Shown: positions 12,701 through 21,329 of the stretch, piece by piece
Numbering within the stretch: position 1 is the stretch's first letter
How the letters are laid out: each line of letters starts with the position of its first letter
Assembly (NCBI GenBank): GCA_030068075.1
Contig: CM057837.1
Location: 18,507,691 to 18,571,690 of the forward strand
Source: Paguma larvata
Taxonomy: Eukaryota; Chordata; Mammalia; Carnivora; Viverridae
Direction of reading: 5' to 3'
Length of the DNA: 64,000 bases
Made by a program: the position numbers and the translations under genes
The notes under the pieces: generated by a model
Database searches by the model: none
What the model was told of the DNA's origin: nothing
What the model saw: the letters and a program-made list of their open reading frames with translations, nothing else

Positions 12701-15700
12701 TTTGTTCAAGGAAACCCCAGAGGAGAAACTGGACCCTGTAGGAAATGTAACCAGAAGCAAGAGGCAGCCAAGAATACCCAAGGAAATGGTTCAGTCCTTA
12801 GAAGACCCGGTTGGCCTCAAAGAACTGTTCCAAACACCAAACGACACAGATAAACCAATGAATGATGACACAATCACCAAAGCACCCTGCAAATCTCCAC
12901 CTGCAGAACCAGGCAACAAGCCAACAAACAGAAGGAGGCGGCTCAAGGCCCCTCCCCAGAAAGCAGATCTCAAGGAAGAGCCCTCAGCTCTCAGGAAACC
13001 TACCCGAACGCCAGAGGAAAACACACATTCACTCGGAGAATCGGGAGGTGATGACGAAGACGTTAGATTGTTGGCTAGAACTGCAAAGCAGAAACTAGGC
13101 CCCGCAGAAAACGTAGCGGGCAGGAAACATCGACTAAGAGCACCGAAGGAAAAGGCCCAACGCCTGGAAGACCTGGCCGGTTTCAGAGCATCCCTCCCGG
13201 TGCCGGATCGCACCCAGGAACTGGGGGGTGATGCTGGTGGCCGCAAGGGAGCTCCGAGGCAAATGCCGGATGGAGGGAAACCTGTGGAAATCTTACCACG
13301 GGTCCTTAGGGCCCCTCGAGGGAAGCCCGTGGAAGATCTGGCGGGCCGTGGAGACCATGCAAAATCTCGCGGTGAAAGCAGCGTTTCCCTGTCCCCCAAG
13401 AGGAAACGAGGAAACGAAGGAGGGGTCACGGGAACCAAGAGGCTGCGCTCTGTGACACCTGCACAGGCCGCTGCAGAAGAGAAGCCGCCCCAGAAGAAAA
13501 GGAGGGGCGCCCCAGGAGAAGAATGTGACCCACCTGGACCCCTGACCATGAAGAGAAAGCTAAGGATTGTGGCGGAAAGGATGGAACTCCCGGAGGACCC
13601 GACCCGCAGCACGAGGGAAACCAGAAGGAAGGGGCGAGAAGCAGAAAGGACGACCCCCCCACAGCAGGTGATGGCAGATGTCACGTAGTCGCTCTGTGCC
13701 GTCTCGGATGGTGTTCTCTGTCTGGGGCTCTTATTTGCTATAGGTTATTCATAGCTCGAATCTATATGTATCGTCTCCCAAAGGGACCTGCATTCGACAC
13801 AGTAAATAACTGCAGACCGAGTTAAAGCAGCCGTTGGGGATTTAGAGAGAGAATAGACTTAACCTGGGGAAATAGCAGGACAAAATCATTGTTAGGGATC
13901 TTGACGCGAGTTTCTCAGGAACTGAGTGAGTTTTGCTCATCTGCAAAGGTGTGAAAGGTGTTGAGGAAAGGAAGGAGCGGGGTCCTGTGCTGGTCCAGAG
14001 CCCATCAGCAGGAGGGCTGGGTGGGCGGGGGATCGGGGTCAGTCTTACTCGGCTTAGAACAATCTGCATGGGTGTGTCCGCGCCCTGAGGACAGCCCACC
14101 TGTCTGGCTTGTGAGGCAGAGAGTTGCTCTTGCAGGGAGAGTACTTTGTACGTTTCATTCCAGAAACTGCAGTCCTCCCGTCCTGCCCGAGCAATGAATG
14201 CAAAAGACTTAGGAATTCATGTACTGCCTGGAAAGGGGGCATTTTTCTAGAATGCCCTTGTAATGCTTGTTGTAATCGAATCTGCCGTATATGACGCTCA
14301 GATGTGGTGATGGAAATTGAGCCGGAATTCCTTATTCGCGGTGTATCAGTAGAGAGGATTTCTCCCTGGAATGACGGGATCGCTGGCATCTTAAGGAAAC
14401 AAATTGTGAAAGTTTTGCATGGCAATTCACTTTGTCTTTTCCTCCATGTCGAGCGTGAGGTTCGTATTATTCATGATGTCTTGAAATTTCTAGGGGATGT
14501 CTCTGCGCTCTAGACGGCCAAAGAAAACCGAGCTCGAAGAGCAAAGGCCGGAGCCTGTTAAAGCAGCAGCAGAGAAGGTGAAGACAAAGAGGAGTGACGA
14601 GAAGCCCCTGAAGACCTCCCAAGAGATGAAGCCACGGAGCCCCGAAGGCGGAGCCAAGAATCCTACCCCTGGGGGCCAAGTCCGGGCAAGAAGAACGTGT
14701 CTGCGGTCCGCAAGACCGAAGAAGACGCCCTCGCCCGACGCCGCAGAGGAGAAGCAAAGGGAGAAAGGCGCGGGTGTCCACTCGAAGAATCAGGGGGAGG
14801 AAGTAACGCAACGTGCAGGCATCATGTCTTTGAGATCCAGAAAAATTACGATCCCTCCAGGAGGAAATGCTTTGGAGAGCGAATCCCAACAGCGAGTAAC
14901 CCGGAGGGCCAAGAGATGTGCCGAAAGTATCAAAAAGGCAAGTAATTCCCTGATTTTCTTTCTATAATTATTTTTTATGTTTATTTTGAGAGAGAAGGAG
15001 AGAGAATCCCAAGTAGGCTCCGAGCTGTCAGCACAGAGCCCGACGTGGGGCTTAAACTCAGGAACTGTGAGATCCTGACCCAAGACAAAATCAAGAGTCG
15101 GGTGCTCAACGGTCTGAGCCCCCGCCCCCCGGCATCTCTTAGTTTATTTATTTATTTTGAGAGAGACAGGAAGTGCGCACACATGCACGCGAGGGGCAGA
15201 GAGAATCCCGAGCAGTCTCCGTGCTGTCAGTGCAGAGCCCCACACGGGGCTTGAAATCACGAACCACGAGATCATGATCTGAGCCAAAATCAAGAGCTGG
15301 GGGCTTAACCCACTGAGCCACCCAGGAGCTCCTGTTTTTCTATTTTTCTGAGCATAGAATGTTTCAATCTAATTTTGCCCCATGTTCAAAAACAAACATT
15401 ACATATAACGTGCTGCCGGCTCCCAGTTATACTAGGGTAGGAAGCATGAGCGTAAGCCATGTGCCTTGTCGTTGTAGCTGTGTTTTGGGGATTCGACCTC
15501 AAATAGAAAATTGACATGAAGAAATTGACCTTCAGGAAGAGCAAGGAATTTCCCTCTTTAGCCCTTTCAGCTTACTACGTACCCAGCGAGAAAATTCTAG
15601 GTAGATGTCTTCGGCCTCCCGTCAGTTTAGTAAAACTTACTAACGCAGAAAGGCGATCCTGTCTAGATTTCGTAGTTTATTTGTTCATTTATTTTGAGAG

Positions 15701-16271
15701 AAAGAGAGAGAGAGTGCACAGGCAGGGAGGAGCAGTGAGAGAGGGAGAGCGAGGATCCCAGCAGGCTCAGCGCTGCCAGCACAGAGCCCGACACGGGGCT
15801 CATCTCACCAACCGTGAGGTCATGACCTGAGCCGAAACCAAGAGTCGGATGCTTAACCGGCTGAGCCCCCCAGGCGCCCTTTGAGTGATATTTTTTAATT
15901 AGTGAAAATGCGTGTATTTGTGTGGAGGTTTTCTTTCTTTTTTTTATTACGTCTGAACTTAAAAATAGGTTACAGATCTTCCTATTCAAATCTAAAACAC
16001 CAAATAGTAAAAACATTCTAAAGGACAAAGGCAACTTTCACGGGATACCTCTTAAAACAACTTTCCGACCGTAAAATTAATTTCCTAGAAGTCAAGGCGT
16101 GCGTCCCCCCTAGTCAGCCTTTGGGTTTTTGCAGAGTGGAGTTGGTTACAAGAGAATCGTTCCTCTCAGTCACTTAAGAGTTGTATTTTTCTTCCCAAAC
16201 AGGATGACGACAATGTGAGCATCAAGAGAATAAGAACCAGAAGTCGTCGGGACAATGAAGATGTTAGCTAA
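742..16271 (+). CDS. MKI67: MKI67 (Ki-67), C-terminal part: ten coding exons
   Basis: Ki-67 is a large nuclear protein of cycling cells. It coats mitotic chromosomes as a surfactant, organises the perichromosomal layer and recruits PP1 phosphatase. Coding segments seen here: 742-787, 1517-2590, 3790-3959, 4876-5197, 5285-5403, 5516-5687, 7911-8066, 9049-13667, 14494-14937 and 16203-16271. All junction phases agree and the sum is 7,191 nt (2,396 codons plus TAA). Landmarks are RRVSRSS near the start, RVSFGG (PP1 docking), AKSWADVVKLG, about ten 118-122-codon Ki-67 repeats, and a basic C-terminus ending near KRIRTRSRRDNEDVS. The FHA domain, start codon and promoter lie upstream of the window. 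From memory, human Ki-67 has 16 repeats and a longer repeat exon, so this protein should be shorter. PTPRE lies convergently downstream. Confidence 0.96.
788..1516 (+). other. MKI67 intron with one SINE
   Basis: Intron from donor GTTAGT (788) to acceptor gccaag (1515-1516). The acceptor has a poor pyrimidine tract just before it. The intron holds a reverse SINE at 1122-1346; nothing else is recognised. Confidence 0.75.
1122..1346 (-). mobile_element. CAN-SINE, reverse
   Basis: Typical T-rich start, GA-rich middle and tRNA-like end gccacccaggcgcccc. A tcagaat repeat lies near each side. Confidence 0.88.
1517..2590 (+). CDS. MKI67: MKI67 long variable exon (exon 7)
   Basis: This exon of 1,074 nt encodes about 358 residues, from GKVQDSKAR through ESPFKKLYESLKEELDVKSE, KTLTPRKSFTRNQTPAKVE and SVDPSNFGDS. 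It ends at a strong GTAAGT donor with one base carried over. It is low-complexity and rich in Ser, Pro, Lys and Glu, as expected for the disordered region between the FHA domain and the PP1-binding site. In human this exon is alternatively skipped, giving the long and short Ki-67 isoforms. Both flanking phases are 1 here, so skipping would also keep frame. Confidence 0.94.
2591..3789 (+). other. MKI67 intron, no recognised content
   Basis: GTAAGT to ctatttcag. There is no SINE. A faint MIR-like patch (tttgtaaatggggacactga) lies near 3067-3086 but is too decayed to call. Confidence 0.7.
3790..3959 (+). CDS. MKI67: MKI67 PP1-docking exon (exon 8)
   Basis: The 170-nt exon reads SKTEGTPLKRRRVSFGGR, then LKPELFDENLPPNTPLKRGE and HTPPVLKKIIK. 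RVSF is encoded at 3822-3833 and is the known docking motif through which Ki-67 (like RepoMan) binds protein phosphatase 1, preferring the gamma isoform. The acceptor is ctatttcag and the donor GTAGGT; phase goes from 1 to 0. This is the most conserved non-repeat segment of the gene in the window. Confidence 0.96.
3960..4875 (+). other. MKI67 intron, no recognised content
   Basis: GTAGGT donor to tcgtcag acceptor. It holds no repeat or gene that I can name. Confidence 0.7.
4876..5197 (+). CDS. MKI67: MKI67 exon 9
   Basis: A 322-nt exon. It begins ERPQPSGREDSSG and ends DRSQHEILQMIYSKRRSGA then SEANLI plus one base. The acceptor is tcgtcag and the donor the weaker GTTAGT. The interior is fast-evolving and Ser/Pro-rich (ASPKASSASGGRGPPQHT); the end matches the conserved HDILQM-type segment of Ki-67. 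The function of this segment is not known to me. Confidence 0.92.
5285..5403 (+). CDS. MKI67: MKI67 exon 10
   Basis: A 119-nt exon reading AKSWADVVKLGAKQTQAKAV then KHGPQRQLSKRPRKANTPK, nearly the same as human Ki-67. It follows an intron of only 87 nt (5198-5284) and precedes one of 112 nt (5404-5515), both close to the minimum for mammals. Acceptor ttctgacag, donor GTACAC. Confidence 0.94.
5516..5687 (+). CDS. MKI67: MKI67 exon 11
   Basis: A 172-nt exon after a strong T-rich acceptor. It encodes the conserved segment HNQFSTGHANSPCTIIIGKA, VPARPYRTLNNFVTAKKMDF and NEDLSG. The donor is GTAAGA; phase 0 to 1. The spacing suits a motif-bearing but otherwise disordered linker before the repeats. 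Confidence 0.94.
6414..6621 (+). mobile_element. CAN-SINE, forward
   Basis: Head ggggtgcctggtggctgtcgg is somewhat diverged; the tail is aataaataaacatcaaaaaaa. Confidence 0.88.
7538..7747 (-). mobile_element. CAN-SINE, reverse
   Basis: T-rich start, GA-rich tract, and end gggccccccaggcgcccc. Confidence 0.86.
7911..8066 (+). CDS. MKI67: MKI67 exon 12
   Basis: A 156-nt exon. It encodes LAEMFQTPAAKAKPPTASPR, HSDDVRKEFQVPDSGEKPLL and STSEAFG. The LAEMFQTP start resembles the L-x-ELFQTP core of the later Ki-67 repeats. The donor is GTTGGT, the weakest GT donor of the gene in this window. Both flanking phases are 1. Confidence 0.92.
8067..9048 (+). other. MKI67 intron before the repeat exon
   Basis: Donor GTTGGT followed by a T-run, acceptor ttttctgtag. 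No SINE and no recognisable element. Confidence 0.7.
9049..13667 (+). CDS. MKI67: MKI67 giant repeat exon (exon 13)
   Basis: This is one uninterrupted 4,619-nt coding exon (phase 1 in, 0 out). It opens with GENVFPVAQNAPQELSGKS, passes through an acidic/basic lead-in, then about ten Ki-67 repeats with core LEDLxGLxELFQTP and repeated KTPPQKVDLEEEP. It closes with the basic region GVTGTKRLRSVTPAQAAAEE and MKRKLRIVAERMELPEDP. Each repeat carries several TP sites, the known CDK1 targets in mitosis. The acceptor is ttttctgtag and the donor CAG|GTGATG. The frame stays open 21 nt past this donor to a TAG at 13686-13688, but the true continuation is exon 14. From memory the human exon is about 6.8 kb. 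Confidence 0.97.
9541..13240 (+). repeat. MKI67: Ki-67 repeat array, about ten units of 354-366 bp
   Basis: The codon for the first Leu of the LEDL core falls at about 9891, 10257, 10617, 10980, 11346, 11712, 12078, 12432, 12798 and 13164. Successive steps are 366, 360, 363, 366, 366, 366, 354, 366 and 366 bp, all multiples of three. The tenth unit is degenerate: the ELFQTP core is lost and reads RASLPVP. Unit six has diverged most among the rest. Neighbouring and distant units share long identical stretches in a mosaic pattern, which points to concerted evolution. Confidence 0.93.
13668..14493 (+). other. MKI67 intron between repeat exon and exon 14
   Basis: Donor GTGATG, acceptor gaaatttctag. 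No mobile element is recognised. A TAG in the exon 13 frame at 13686-13688 would end the protein just after the repeats' basic tail if this intron were retained. Confidence 0.7.
14494..14937 (+). CDS. MKI67: MKI67 exon 14 (LR domain)
   Basis: A 444-nt exon reading GMSLRSRRPKKTELEEQRPE, then RTCLRSARPKKTPSPDAAEE, IMSLRSRKITIPPGG and RVTRRAKRCAESIKK. The recurring LRSxR pairs are typical of the Leu/Arg-rich (LR) domain through which Ki-67 binds chromatin and DNA. It ends AAAAAG followed by GCAAGT, a GC donor. An alternative GT four bases further on (A|GTAATT) would put the last exon out of frame and meet a stop at once, so the GC donor is preferred. Confidence 0.94.
14968..15121 (-). mobile_element. 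CAN-SINE, reverse, shortened
   Basis: Lacks the long GA-rich part and the canonical ccaggcgcccc end. It still carries gtaggctccgagctgtcagc and the tRNA-like half. Confidence 0.78.
15141..15332 (-). mobile_element. CAN-SINE, reverse, diverged
   Basis: Follows the previous copy by 19 bp; ends gccacccaggagctcc. Confidence 0.82.
15671..15880 (-). mobile_element. CAN-SINE, reverse
   Basis: Ends ccccccaggcgccct; the third SINE in the MKI67 GC-AG intron. Confidence 0.86.
16203..16271 (+). CDS. MKI67: MKI67 last coding exon (exon 15)
   Basis: A short terminal coding exon after acceptor cttcccaaacag. It reads DDDNVSIKRIRTRSRRDN then EDVS and TAA at 16269-16271. It matches the known Ki-67 C-terminus (DNV-x-x-K-x-IRTRS), confirming the frame of all upstream exons. 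The basic tail completes the LR domain. Confidence 0.95.
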   Translation, partial: DDDNVSIKRIRTRSRRDNEDVS

Positions 16272-17490
16272 GAAGCGTGGCGGGGGGTGGGGTGGCGGGG
16301 AAGCAACACATTCCGTTTAGTGATTTGTTTTAGTACAATATTTGGGGAAATTTAAAAGGGAATTGTGTAAATAATGCTCTCCTGGTGTTTAAGGAAAGAA
16401 ATCTTAGAATTCTCTCTCTCCAGACGGTCTATTCACAACGGCCGCGTGGAGGTCGCGAGGAAGACTCGTCATCGTCACTCATAAAGTGACAACGATGTAA
16501 AACGCGGGTTGGGGCGGGTTGGGGGGCTTGGGACCTAGAAATGGCTTTTAACTCGGCAAAACGCGGCCCCGAAGTTTATCACCCGTCCATTCTTGGCAGC
16601 CCGGTACGCCAGCGCGTGCCACGCTGCTCTGCAGATGCTCCGTGTGGGTCTGTGTCCCGCATCCGAATGTGAAAGCAGGGGCTTCTGTCCCCAACACGGG
16701 GCAGGCACTCAGGAAACGATAGGGAACGGGGAGGTTAGGATAGGTAAACGACACATGGCAGACAGTGCTTTGCAGCGGGGGAGGCATGTGGCCACCTGCA
16801 GAGGACAGCCCTCTCCTCGGCGTCCCTACCCTGGAGGGAATACAAGTGTGACCTGGAGGAAGCTGGCGGCCCCACCTTCAAGATGGAAGGGGTCACTGAA
16901 TTTAAGGACCGCCCGGGGGCTGGCCTTTTTCACTTCAAGTATCTTTGTCTCGCCTGGGACTGCTCGCATCTGAGAACGTATCCACCCCTGAGTCTTCAGG
17001 GCCGTCGGCCAGGGGGCCCCTCGTCTCTGAACGGGGACAGCCCCTCCAGCTCCTCGAGCTTTCCGTCCTTTTACCTTCTCCCAGCTTCCTCCCGGATCTG
17101 CGCCTCTGTCGGCCCGCCTTCGTGCCCCGCACATCGCTTTGTTCAGAAGACCGCACAAATCCTCCTCCTAAGGAACAGCTGTGGTTCCCGGGGCCGTCCG
17201 TGTGAGCCAGAGCCCGCCCCCCCCTCCCCCGGGCCTCAGATCCAGACTGCTACCGTCTCCCCCTTTTTGTGTTCCGCTGTGTCTTGTTTCTCTTTCTGTG
17301 TCCCCAAGTTGGAAAATAGGACACCGTCCCTCCAGTCGCCTGTCTGAGTCTCCGCCGCTCGTCTAGCCACGCGGAGGCAACGATGGGACACGAGAAAGGG
17401 TAGCTGTCCCCTCCGGCGGCCCGTCTGTCCGTTCTTCTATCATTGTGTCTGGCACGGAGCCAGGTTCACAGAATAAAAAATGTTTGCTGA
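16272..17490 (+). other. MKI67: MKI67 3' UTR (probable minimum extent)
   Basis: Sequence from the TAA to the first good polyadenylation signal at 17472. There is no SINE inside it and no credible coding. A longer UTR ending near 18585 is possible (see the second signal). Confidence 0.55.
17472..17477 (+). terminator. MKI67: Candidate MKI67 polyadenylation signal
   Basis: AATAAA in the context cacagAATAAAaaatgtttgc, followed within about 35 bp by a GT-rich stretch (gcgtgtctctggg). It lies 1.2 kb after the stop codon. Confidence 0.55.
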
Positions 17491-17770
17491 ATGAACGCAT
17501 GCATCTCGGCGTGTCTCTGGGCCAGCGGTAGTCGCCTCTGCCGTTCCGGCTGCCGTAAGGACATTCTGAACAGTGTTGTCTAAGATCAGACAGGAGTGTG
17601 ACAGCTTGGGGAGGGCGGTAGGGTGGGGCAGGGAGGGGACATCGGAGAGTCCGCAGAGCAGCTGCTGGCTGACCTGGGCCAGGAAGGGGCGGGATCTTGG
17701 GGAGGAGAAGAAGGGAGAGCAGTTTAGGAAGAGCAGTTTTTTGTTTTTGGTGGTTTTTTTGGTTGTTTTT

Positions 17771-17980
17771 TAAATTTTTTTTTAACATTTATTTATTTTT
17801 GAGAGACAGACAGAGCGCGAGCGGGGAAGAGGCAGAGAGAGAGGGAGACACGGAATCCGAAGCAGGCTCCAGGCTCTGAGCTGTCAGCACAGCCCGACGC
17901 GGGGCTCGAACTCACAAACTGTGAGATCTGACCTGAGCCAAAGTCGGCCGCCCAACCGACTGAGCCACCCAGGCGCCCCT
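17771..17980 (-). mobile_element. CAN-SINE, reverse
   Basis: Standard copy ending gccacccaggcgcccc and followed by a poly-T run (to 18001). Confidence 0.9.
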
Positions 17981-18561
17981 GTTTTTTTTTTTTTTTTTTT
18001 TAAGAAAAGGCACATTATTTGAAGGTGCGCGTCGTACGTGTGTCATTTAGGTAGCAGAATACAAGAACACGTAAAATAATGGGACTTGTCTATGATGAAG
18101 TCGTTCCGCCAACACTTCAGATTTAGTGGTAATTATGAACCTTGCGCATAGAAAAATTTCAATTAGCCACATGCCTGGGGAATGGAATATACGGGTTAAT
18201 TAAAAAACCCTTTAGGGTTCAATTTCAACCCAAAATCTCACTGCAATATGTCAGCAGATTTCCTCACCTTCGTAAGCGTACGGTGCTGCAAGAGCACGGT
18301 GAGGGTGGTTTCCATCTTACGGGGCCGTAAGTGCTGGATTAGAGGAGCTCATTCAAACAAGTGTTTGGCAAAACAGTGTCCACAGGACACGCCTTTCACT
18401 TAGCACCTTTCGGGAGGAAGCAGCAGACAAATATTAACCAACTAGACCAACTTTGTATTTGAAAACAGGGCGCAAGAAATCAATCCCTACTTGCCGTGTG
18501 GCTTGGTAACTTCTCTGGGCCTCCGATTCCAAGCGAGCAACATCCATCTGACAGAAAGCTC

Positions 18562-18567
18562 AATAAA
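18562..18567 (+). terminator. MKI67: Alternative MKI67 polyadenylation signal
   Basis: AATAAA in single-copy sequence between two SINEs, 2.3 kb after the stop. A T-rich stretch (cttttactttttcttgc) follows. It would give a 3' UTR closer to my recollection of the human length. Confidence 0.3.
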
Positions 18568-18645
18568 CGGGAACTCCTTTTACTTTTTCTTGCTTCCAAG
18601 TTTCTGCGTGATCTGACTGTCAATCTCTCTTTGACTTCCTTGTAT

Positions 18646-18959
18646 GTTTTTTTAAATTTATTTTGAGAGAGAGAGAGAGAACGATGCAGACGAGGGTCAG
18701 AGAGAGGGAGAGAGAGAATCTCGGGCAAACTCCTGCTCTGTCAGAGTGGAACCCAACGTAAGACTTGATCTCATGAAACTGTGAGATCATGACCTGGGCC
18801 GAAATCAAGAGCTGGACGCTTGGGGCGCCTCTAACTTCAGCTGCCTCAGACTCTGTGTCTCCCTCTCTCTCTGCCCCATCCCCGCTCTCTCTCTCTCTCT
18901 CTCAAACAAATACACATTAAAAATAAAAGCCGGACGCTTAACGGACTGAACCACCCAGG
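18646..18959 (-). mobile_element. CAN-SINE, reverse, interrupted by a second SINE
   Basis: An older reverse copy runs 18646-18821 and resumes at about 18926-18959 (cggacgcttaacggactgaa). It is split by an inner forward copy. Confidence 0.82.
18822..18925 (+). mobile_element. Truncated CAN-SINE nested in another SINE
   Basis: Begins ggggcgcct, lacks about 100 bp of the tRNA-related body, and keeps the CT-rich and A-rich tail. The host motif ctggacgctt / ccggacgctt is duplicated on each side. Confidence 0.8.
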
Positions 18960-19060
18960 TATGCCTCTCTTTGTCTATCTTTACTCAAGTTCCGTACCAG
19001 CCAGCTTCGACTTCCTGAGACAAGGCCCTTTGCACCTACATACGCCTACAAACAAGGGTT

Positions 19061-19333
19061 CCTACGCACACACACATAGAAACATACATATACTCGTATC
19101 AACTGCCCTCCCGTACACATTCATACGGACATGTATACACATGCAAACGTACTCCACACACACTGTCCACACTCACATAAACATACACATACACACACTC
19201 CTAGAGACACACATACACGTGCACATATTCCTATACGTATACTCAGACATACCCCTATACACACACACACACATCTACACACACACTCACAACCGTACAC
19301 TCCACATGCGTGTTTGCACTCACACTCACACTT
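19061..19333. repeat. Imperfect AC-rich microsatellite
   Basis: About 270 bp of acacac mixed with acata, tacac and tcacac words. It gives rise to His/Thr-rich chance frames. Confidence 0.85.
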
Positions 19334-20173
19334 CGGGACTTTCCCCGCCTCCTTCCCGCCTTAAATGACTTCCTCCAGCCCCGAGGGCAGCTCCGGCGAG
19401 GCTCCCTCGAAGAAGCCTGGGCGCCCCGCACGCCACTTTGTTCAGAAGCTATCCCTCCGGGTCCCCCGTTTCGTGCTCCGGAGTCATCTGTGCTGACTCG
19501 TGGCGCATGGTTCCGTGGGACTGAAAACACCGGCTGCGAGCCGGCCTCCTCTGCCGGGACCAAGCTTTGTCCCTCCGTGAAGAGCAGGCCAGGGATTCAC
19601 TGTCACCGTGTGTCAGGAGTGACTCCAGGCATAGGAGGTACCCAGTCAGGTGTCCAAGAAATGAAATTTTAAAACCCATGGGATTTTTATTAAAGGGGGG
19701 GGGCAAACTCCAAAGCCAAGGGCAGAGAGCAGCTGACCGGGGCTGAGTCGGAGGGCCCGCCTGCCAGCCTGTCGCCATCTCTACAGCTCTGACGTGGCGT
19801 GACAGTTGTCCTCCTGGCCTGTGAGCTGTCACGTTATCTCTGTGGGAGCGGCCCTCACGTGTAGAGGAGGGGACTCCGGGAAACCCCGGCCGTATATCTG
19901 ATCAGTCTGGGCACAAGCGGTGTGTCCAGGGACAAGGCTTCGACCCGAGGATCTGGCCGCCAGAGATGGCCCAGAAAGCTTATGTGGCTCAGCCTTTTAT
20001 CTGGTCCCCTGCATGGGTCCTGGGTGCTGGGAGAGAGTGTGTGGGCAGGTCCTGGAGATGGGAGCCGGTGGCGGGCGGGACTGTCCCCGGGGGAGGAGGT
20101 TTTCTGTCAGGAGGCAGAGGAGAGTCAGGTGTCTGGGGGTGTCTGGAATTTATCGCCACACTAGAAGGGGCTC

Positions 20174-20717
20174 AGGAAAAGGAAGGAAGAAAGGAAGGAA
20201 GGAGGGAAGTGTTGGGGTCCTTGGATCATCGCCCAAAGACCACGAGACACGTGTGCAAAGGCAAGAGCGTTTATGGAGATTCCAGCATGCTGGGGTCAGC
20301 CACTCCGTGAAATGGCGACCCGAGAGGAGCGCGCAGGCTCCTTTCAAGCACATTTCCAAGGCGGGAAACAGGGGTCTCTAGCTTCCAAGGCGGGAAACAG
20401 GTGTCTCTATTTGAGGGGTACGGGTGCTCTAAGGATTTGTTCAAGCTGGTCTGGTGAGGGGTGGAGCCTGATTGATAGTTCCATCTTCTACTTCCAAATC
20501 TTTTGGAGTAGGAAGTGTTTTAGGGCCGCCCCTTGCCCCTTAGGTCCGGGAACTGACAAGGAAGGAAGGGAGGGAGGGAGGGAGGGAGGGAGGGAGGGAG
20601 GGAGGAAGGAAGGAAGGAAGGAAGGAAGGAAGGAAGGAAGGAAGGAAGGAAGGAAGGAAAGGAAAGGAGGGAGGGAGAGAGGGAGGAAGGGAAGGAAGGG
20701 AAGGAAGGAAGGGAAGG
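20174..20717. repeat. GGAA/GGGA microsatellite, split by the LTR
   Basis: Purine-rich repeats lie at 20174-20209 (short) and 20559-20717 (long: GGGA then GGAA units), on either side of the LTR-like block. Confidence 0.85.
20210..20558 (-). mobile_element. Probable solo LTR of an endogenous retrovirus, reverse
   Basis: A 349-bp block starts tgttggggtcc and ends gggaactgaca. Read on the - strand this gives TGTCAGTTCCC to GGACCCCAACA, the TG...CA ends and ACCCCAACA close typical of gammaretrovirus-like LTRs. A cataaa signal-like motif lies near the U5 end, as expected. Two tandem copies of ccaaggcgggaaacaggngtctcta sit inside. No internal viral genes adjoin it. GGAA repeats flank both sides, so a target duplication cannot be read securely. 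Confidence 0.6.
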
Positions 20718-21329
20718 CCTCTCTCGGTCCTACACACAGATCCGGACGGAATCTGGGCCGTAACTGCCTGGCACCTCCCCTGGTCCAGGCATCCCAGGTT
20801 GTCCCGGAAAGACTCCAAATGTCAACTCTGTAACTTCTACCTCGTCACTAAGAATGACTTAAGACATGTGGCTGGGATCCTAGGTTTTGCTGGGCTTTCT
20901 AGAGGCTTCCTCTAAGCTGCCGAAGTCATCTTCTAGGAAACAGATGCCAGCACAGTTCCGGGGACTCCGATTCCAGTGCCGCGCAGCTGGCCCGGGCCCC
21001 CGACGTGTCTCCGGGACACGGTCCCAGTCTTCCCCCCGTTACTGCTCCCAGCACGGAGGGCCATGCCGGCATCGAGCGTTCACCAATCCGTAAATGGGGA
21101 TGGCATGAACGCTGCTCTTCACGAAGGAACAGAGTGCCCGTGACCTGTCCCCATGAAGCCCCTCTTGTGCCTGCGTGATGATGTCACAGGAACGAGGCTT
21201 CGATTTGATACGTCATTGGGTACTGCCCTGCAAGAGCCACCGAGGGCCCTGCCGTCCACGCGATCCACCAGCCGGTGCGTCCCGAAGCTCCCTGGGCAAG
21301 CGGCTTTCACAGCCATCCCTGCCAATCTT

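Larger units (their letters stand above)
14938..16202 (+). other. MKI67 GC-AG intron with three SINEs
   Basis: The donor is GCAAGT and the acceptor cttcccaaacag. Three reverse SINEs (14968-15121, 15141-15332, 15671-15880) fill about half of it; the first starts only about 30 bp after the donor. Confidence 0.75.

Noticed and set aside
11024..12781. A 585-codon open frame antisense to MKI67 exon 13, with shorter ones on either side
   Set aside because: It mirrors the in-frame Ki-67 repeats; the period and GC bias of the repeats keep the opposite strand open. No family likeness or splice context.
9541..13240. Regularly spaced repeats, considered as an array of another kind
   Set aside because: Repeats are in-frame protein repeats of Ki-67, not CRISPR or satellite DNA.
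13668..13688. Apparent C-terminus MADVT at the end of the long frame
   Set aside because: It reads through the GTGATG donor; exons 14 and 15 continue the protein in phase and match the Ki-67 C-terminus.
20273..20833. 186-codon frame rich in Gly, Arg, Lys and Glu
   Set aside because: Produced by the GGAA/GGGA microsatellite and the LTR-like block.
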